A DNA stretch of 64,000 bases. Origin: Watersipora subatra. Lineage: Eukaryota > Bryozoa > Gymnolaemata > Cheilostomatida > Watersiporidae. Position 1 is the first letter of the stretch; each line of letters opens with the position of its first letter. Where the stretch lies: NCBI RefSeq assembly GCF_963576615.1, contig NC_088714.1, positions 52,883,723 through 52,947,722 on the forward strand. Reading direction: 5' to 3'. Both the position numbers and the translations under genes were made by a program. The notes under the pieces were generated by a model that did no database searches, was not told where the DNA came from, and saw only the letters and a program-made list of their open reading frames with translations. Shown in pieces: positions 59,126 to 64,000 of the stretch.

Positions 59126-59815
59126 GTGAGGTACTGCAATTTTGAAAGACGAAGAAATTAATTTAATAGAATTTGAAAGTTAAAGCTTGTTACTAACTTT
59201 AGCGGTATCAAAGTCAGAATATCGTAACTTGTGTGACCAGTGTAGGGGAACACAAATCCTACTAAGTGTGTGGAGCGTGTGAAGTTATTGTAAGTCTTTA
59301 TTCACTGTTGCTAACTTCATCACTATTGCTAAAGCTAAATGTACTTTTACGTTGACCAAGGTCTGCCTAGCAACGCTGTCAAAACAATGATACAGCAATC
59401 CAACATCAACTCTTCGTGTTATGAACAATAAAGTTGATATTTTAAAATTTACAAAGTCCTATTTTGCATCCCAGCTTACAACAAAATATATAAAAAATAT
59501 TTTTTTATGCCTTTCTAGTGTTTGATAAAAACTAAACAATTCAACTTGAAAACAATATAATACTTTCATAGAAGTTTCAGGAACATTATTTTCTAAATAA
59601 AAGGAGTTTAATTTTGTTTGTTTGCGTTAACAACGCCCCTAGCAACCAGCAGAATGCGTAGTCATACCTGGGGGTGACAAGTTCTGATGAGTATCAGCAT
59701 TATTCCCTCGAGTCTGCTCTACGGCTAGTTAGTTTAATCAGGCCCGTTTGTTCCCTTAATTGAAGGATGTTTGGGTTTTACGTTGTTATCACTTGTTGTA
59801 ACCAATTACAATAAA
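59126..59815. other. no gene seen
   Basis: Intron or intergenic DNA up to the helitron-like insertion. Confidence 0.35.
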
Positions 59816-60773
59816 CTAGCTGTGCTACCCGGCGTTGCCCGGGTAATAAAAAAGTCTGGACAGAAAATTGATTTGTATTTAACATATAACAACATTTACC
59901 AGTCTAACCTTCATTCTACATATCATGACAAGAGTGTTTTGTGTAGTTGAAATAAATTAAGAGAGGAAATAAAAACAACTGTAAAGGTTTTCAAACTTTG
60001 TCAAACAATTTTTAAACTTCATATCTTGAAGAAAATGTTTCGTGCAGGTCAAATAAAGTAAAAAATAAAACGACTATAACAAGTTTTATATGTGAATGTG
60101 AAATAATTAGCAAGTAATAGCTAAATTAAATCGGTTTTGCTACAATTACAGTAAAAGATGATTCGGTAATAATACAATTAATATGAACTGAGAAAACAAA
60201 ATAAAAATCCTGAAAATGTAGAATTAATGATAATAACAATTCTTGCATAAAAGTGTGTGTGTATAAAAAAAGTTGCTGTTCCACCAGAAGCTATCCATCA
60301 AAACTCTGAAAACAACGATACTGGTACCTCTCGATACAGGTACAAATGTAAAAATGAGATATCGTACTGTATTTGTTTGACTGAACAGAACAAAAATCTT
60401 GAGGCTCTTTTTATGGAGATAATACACTTGTCCGCGGGAAAAGAATTGTCCTTGATCCTAAATATAGTAATTGAACCTTACGAAAAATATTTCTTAGCAG
60501 GGGCATCGTAATGCGTGGACGCAGCGCTAAAATAATTAGCGCATGCATACAGTATATAGGGAAAACGGCAACGTCATTGATCAAGATGCTTTATGTAGCT
60601 CAGCAGTAGAGCGCTTGGATAAAAATCTTGCGAATGCATTTGTCGTGAGTGCATCCACCAGAATGCAGAATTTTAATTCCAAGATTTTAATATCTGTAGC
60701 TGAAACTACACAAATATCCACATGCCCGCATACCTACACACAAACTTTGAGAAATATACAATGTGTATATAGA
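59816..60773 (-). mobile_element. helitron-like element, copy 3 (958 bp)
   Basis: The minus-strand 3' end is acccgggcaacgccgggtag, then cacagCTAG (59816-59819 on the plus strand). The 5' end is TC plus tata-rich sequence and atttctcaaagt (60744-60773). Flanks are A at 59815 and T at 60774. Inside, at about 60592-60662 on the plus strand, a tRNA-like block has tagctcagcagtagagcg and a degenerate B box. No Rep/helicase frame is evident, so the element is non-autonomous. Confidence 0.7.
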
Positions 60774-60859
60774 TCGGTGAAAAAGTTTTTCTCAAAGCAG
60801 ACAGAGACATGTTACAACCAATTGGAATTTAAGGTTGAAGATTTTTCTTCAAATATATG

Positions 60860-61230
60860 GAAAAATATTAACTTTATTTACACAGGTCAAGGCCGTTTAA
60901 AGCCAATTAGACCATGAGATAAAAAATAGTAAAGTAAAAAGTGTATATTGAAAAAAAATCTATTTTTGCATAACACTGTTCTACAGTATAATGTAAATTG
61001 GTTAGGTGCTGGTGCCTGGTATAAGGTTCAGTGTTGTTTTGTAAAAGCAGAAATGTAATGGATAGTCAGGTAGAGTGGAGATACGATCTGAGTATTTTAA
61101 ACAACAAATATCAAAAGACACGTGTAGCTCCTCAGCATTAAGGAAGGGGGCATTTAGACTCTGGTCATAAATGTACATATCAGGTAGCATAACCCTAAAG
61201 CATAATTTTTGAAAGCCGTCTAACTTTTCT
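60860..61230 (-). mobile_element. non-LTR retrotransposon 3' fragment
   Basis: Minus-strand end gacctgtgtaaataaagtta, then atattt. Upstream, a minus-strand frame of 62 codons (61002-61190) ends in CLKYSDRISTLPDYPLHFCF and a stop. The frame is shared, though broken, in the 54.5-kb copy. This looks like the C-terminus of the element's reverse transcriptase protein plus its 3' UTR. Confidence 0.55.
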
Positions 61231-61577
61231 TTATCTGTTTTCTATACAAAGAGATATCAGCTAGGGGCAGCATAAGGAAAAACGGACAATATACGATTCT
61301 AATTCAAGAATGATAAACTTTTTGTTTTACACTTATCTTTCTGAGCTAAGGTAGAGCATGAGTTGATGAGTCAGGACATTCTCACTGCTCATAGCTATGA
61401 TTCATAGGTTTACTATCCGGTTAGTAATGCAGCCCAATTTGTGCTCAGGTTGCAGTTTTTGTGTGACAGTGTGAACTGCTCCCAACGAACTTGAAGTATG
61501 ATAAATATATTTTGCAAAGTATGCATTAGTGAATCTAGCTCTAGATACATACTGAGATTCTGAGATTCATGACTTAA

Positions 61578-62247
61578 GGTACGGCAAGACGTAACGAATT
61601 TTTCATTGATTTTTGTCGAAATCATGGGATGAACGAAAACCACAGAATTATTCGACTGAAATTCACAGAATGGTCAAAACTGTGTATGCGCAAAGAAATC
61701 GGAGAAGAAACGATTTTAATTGGCTACACAAACTATTAGCAAGCACGATTCTAGCAGCTTTCGCAATTTATATAGTCCAAGACACTTATAACGACACACG
61801 ATAAAAGTACCAGCGCAATTCAACATAGTATATACAATGTAACTGCTTAAATTGCACTATTCTTGGTTCTTTATCGTTTGGACACCATGGCTACAAATCG
61901 CTTCTTTTTAATAATAACAATTTCTTTTTTAGCAACAAAAGTTCTGTTGTAGAAAGAGTTACCATCTTCAGCGCAATCAAGTTAATTGCATCGTATTTAC
62001 TATGAGAAATCACGTTAGCATTTTTTGCGTCTTGCGTTATGTGCCTCGGACTATATAAATTGCAAAAGCTGTTAGAATCGTGCTCACTAATAATTTGTTT
62101 AGCCAATTGAAAGCGCTTCGTCTACGATTTCGGTGTGCATGCGCAGCTTTGACAATTCTGTGAATTTTGGCCGAATATTTCTGTGTTTTTCGTTCATTTC
62201 GTGATTTCGATCAGAATCAACGAACAAATCGTTGTGTGGCTGTACCT
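61578..62247. mobile_element. TTAA-flanked DNA transposon with ~220-bp TIRs
   Basis: The left arm (about 61578-61800) and the reverse complement of the right arm (about 62040-62247) align over roughly 220 bp, sharing gtcgaaatca/atcgaaatca, atgaacgaaaa.cacagaa and agcacgattcta.cagcttt. They also share gcaatttatatagtcc. TTAA flanks the ends (61574-61577, 62248-62251), one A having been lost at the left. Same structural class as 16032-16904, different family. No transposase frame. Confidence 0.7.
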
Positions 62248-62251
62248 TTAA

Positions 62252-63509
62252 AGTGGAAAGTACCATTTCATCTATCTTGCAGTCGGTCGTTTCGACAATG
62301 TCTGTCATGGTTTAGGCTTTATCACTGAGTTCCATGTAGCTCGTTTTCCGCCTTCTCTTGTCATCTGTTTGTGTTATGCACAAACAGTTTCATCAGTTTC
62401 ATGTTATGCTTTGCTACAGCTTTGTATCTCATCCTGGGTTTACCCTGATTCCTCATTTCTTCGTAAAGTTGTGAACATAATGGTTGTATCGATAAGCGCT
62501 CACGACCCATCTTGCGCACATGGCCCAGCTATCTTAGGCCTTCTTCTATCAGGACATTCGCCATAGATGGGACATGTAACATAAATCTTTCCTTTGAGCC
62601 ATGAATGGAATTTAAACTCAGAAATAATGATAATACTGCTTTTATTTGAGTCTGCTCATGTACTGGCCTAGCATTCAAGAGCAGATAACTCAGTGATGAT
62701 GAGCGCATTTCACTACACTATGAATCAATACTTCAAAGAACATATAGTCACGCAGCTATTTATCAACCTTATTGAACTACAAAAAGTTTAGTTTTATTGA
62801 TTTTCAGCTGTATTGATTATTGCTATAAATGTTCAAAGCTATTCAAATTGCATTCAATTTGTAAACCTCCTTTGTTCGCAGTTAATTTAAGAAATATCAA
62901 GAATTAACTAGTGTAGTGATTGAACGTGGTCTTGCTAAAGAAGCATTGTGTCTCCAAACTGTATAGATTCAACTTAGTAATATGTAGGCTGCTAGCTAAA
63001 GTTAGTATTGAGGGCGAGTTAGCAAGACTCCTTTTGAGAGCTACATTATAATCTCTGATAGATCCCTACATAAATTTTTACGTAACAGCTATAAATTAGG
63101 GCTCTTTAGTACTCCATTTGTGTTAAGAAGCAGCACACTGTCTTCTATTGGTTGAGACAATTTTTCAGAAATCGACTAACAATATATCTCAGTCGTTTTT
63201 CAACAACTGCATGATCTATTTTGTAAGCCTTTGTTTCGCTAATGGCTAATTGTGGTCAAATCTTTCTCAATGGTTACTTCAAAATTTGGGTTTTCTGACA
63301 TACGACATAAAGTTAAATTTGACATCGGAAGCAGTTTTTAGCGTGTGACCTTTGAAGTTTCTCAAATCATTGCAGTTAAATAAATGGAAGTAAAAGGGCT
63401 GATGAAATTGAATAATTTAATTGAAAAATGGCAAGGCAATAATAATAAATATAAGCTAAATAATTTACATTTCACTTAGTTTGTGTTAAAGTAAGCAGAG
63501 GAAACTTCT
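62252..63509. other. no gene seen
   Basis: Ordinary A+T-rich sequence with short chance open frames. Confidence 0.35.
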
Positions 63510-63845
63510 AGGCAGGTTGCCCACACTGTTGTAGACAAGTTGCCCGAACTGCTGCAGACAAGCTGCCCACACTGCTGTAGACATGCTGTTCATAGAATGT
63601 TAGATATTTTGGGCATAAAGCTCTAGATAACTTCTAAAAGTTCTGCTATACAGGTTAAGAGATATTGTCCATTTAGTTTCACGTGATATGCATCCAGTTG
63701 TATACATGTTGTTCATACAAGTGCCCACACAGCTGTAGACAAGCTGCCCACACAGCTGTAGACATGTTGTCCACACAGCTGTAGACAAGCTGCCCACACA
63801 GCTATAGACAAGTTGCCCACACAGCTGTATACACGTTGTTCATGT
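63510..63845. repeat. ~23-bp minisatellite in two blocks
   Basis: Units of cccacacagctgtagacaag plus ctg (variants with ttg, catgttg) occur at 63515-63590 and again at 63718-63845, separated by about 130 bp of unique sequence. Confidence 0.85.
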
Positions 63846-64000
63846 AGTTCTGAGTCTGTTGTCGAAGTTGACTGAATTGAATAGATTAGAAAGCTAAAAA
63901 TGAGAGAGTTATCACACTGTCATTGTGAAATGACTCGCTAGCATATTCGATAGCTATAGTGATCAACTAGCAAGTTCTCATTTAATTTTCACTGCAAGTG

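Noticed and set aside
60543-60917. 124-codon open frame
   Set aside because: Crosses the tRNA-like block, the end of a helitron-like element and the start of a non-LTR fragment; not a single gene.

Overview
This is an A+T-rich animal (metazoan) genomic window. Genes are split by GT-AG introns of 0.3-4.5 kb, and there are many minisatellites and remains of several transposon classes. The helitron-like ends, tRNA-derived SINE-like repeats and non-LTR 3' ends, together with a neuronal calcium sensor gene, suggest a protostome marine invertebrate (for example a lophotrochozoan). The sequence alone does not fix the species. All exon models were read by eye from splice sites and reading-frame continuity; no homology search was run.

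Layout. 0-22.7 kb: no convincing intact gene. It holds one broken minus-strand first-exon candidate (468-599), a 1.4-kb terminal-inverted-repeat (TIR) element (8350-9733), a foldback element (13513-13900), a TTAA-flanked long-TIR element (16032-16904), tRNA-like SINE copies near 18 kb, a hAT-like element (21343-21817) and a helitron-like element (22743-23130). 23.85-33.37 kb, + strand: a complete six-exon gene for a 197-residue neuronal calcium sensor (NCS) protein, with an N-myristoylation start, a degenerate EF1 and three good EF-hands. 34.9-39.5 kb: a dense cluster of unrelated minisatellites. 39.59-56.85 kb, + strand: an eight-exon gene model of about 2343 residues. It has a spectrin-repeat-like N-terminus, a 5.9-kb exon and a single C-terminal membrane segment with a 26-residue tail. 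57-64 kb: one coiled-coil exon of an unidentified gene, a second complete helitron-like element, a non-LTR 3' end, a second TTAA-flanked long-TIR element and a 23-bp array.

The most unusual item is the 5.9-kb exon. It encodes about fifty Ser/Thr-rich repeats of 25 residues, built into 50-residue (150-bp) dimers, eight of which are nearly identical. About 18 of the repeats carry a (T/I/S)QT motif resembling the dynein light chain LC8 recognition core. With the spectrin-like start and the KASH-like tail-anchored end, this suggests a previously undescribed membrane-anchored, possibly nuclear-envelope, motor scaffold. That function is inference.

A second theme is tandem duplication of splice sites: the exon 1 donor of the calcium sensor gene is present three times at 53-bp spacing, and the exon 2 acceptor of the large gene is present twice at 61-bp spacing. 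I see no functional link between the two genes beyond being neighbours on the same strand.
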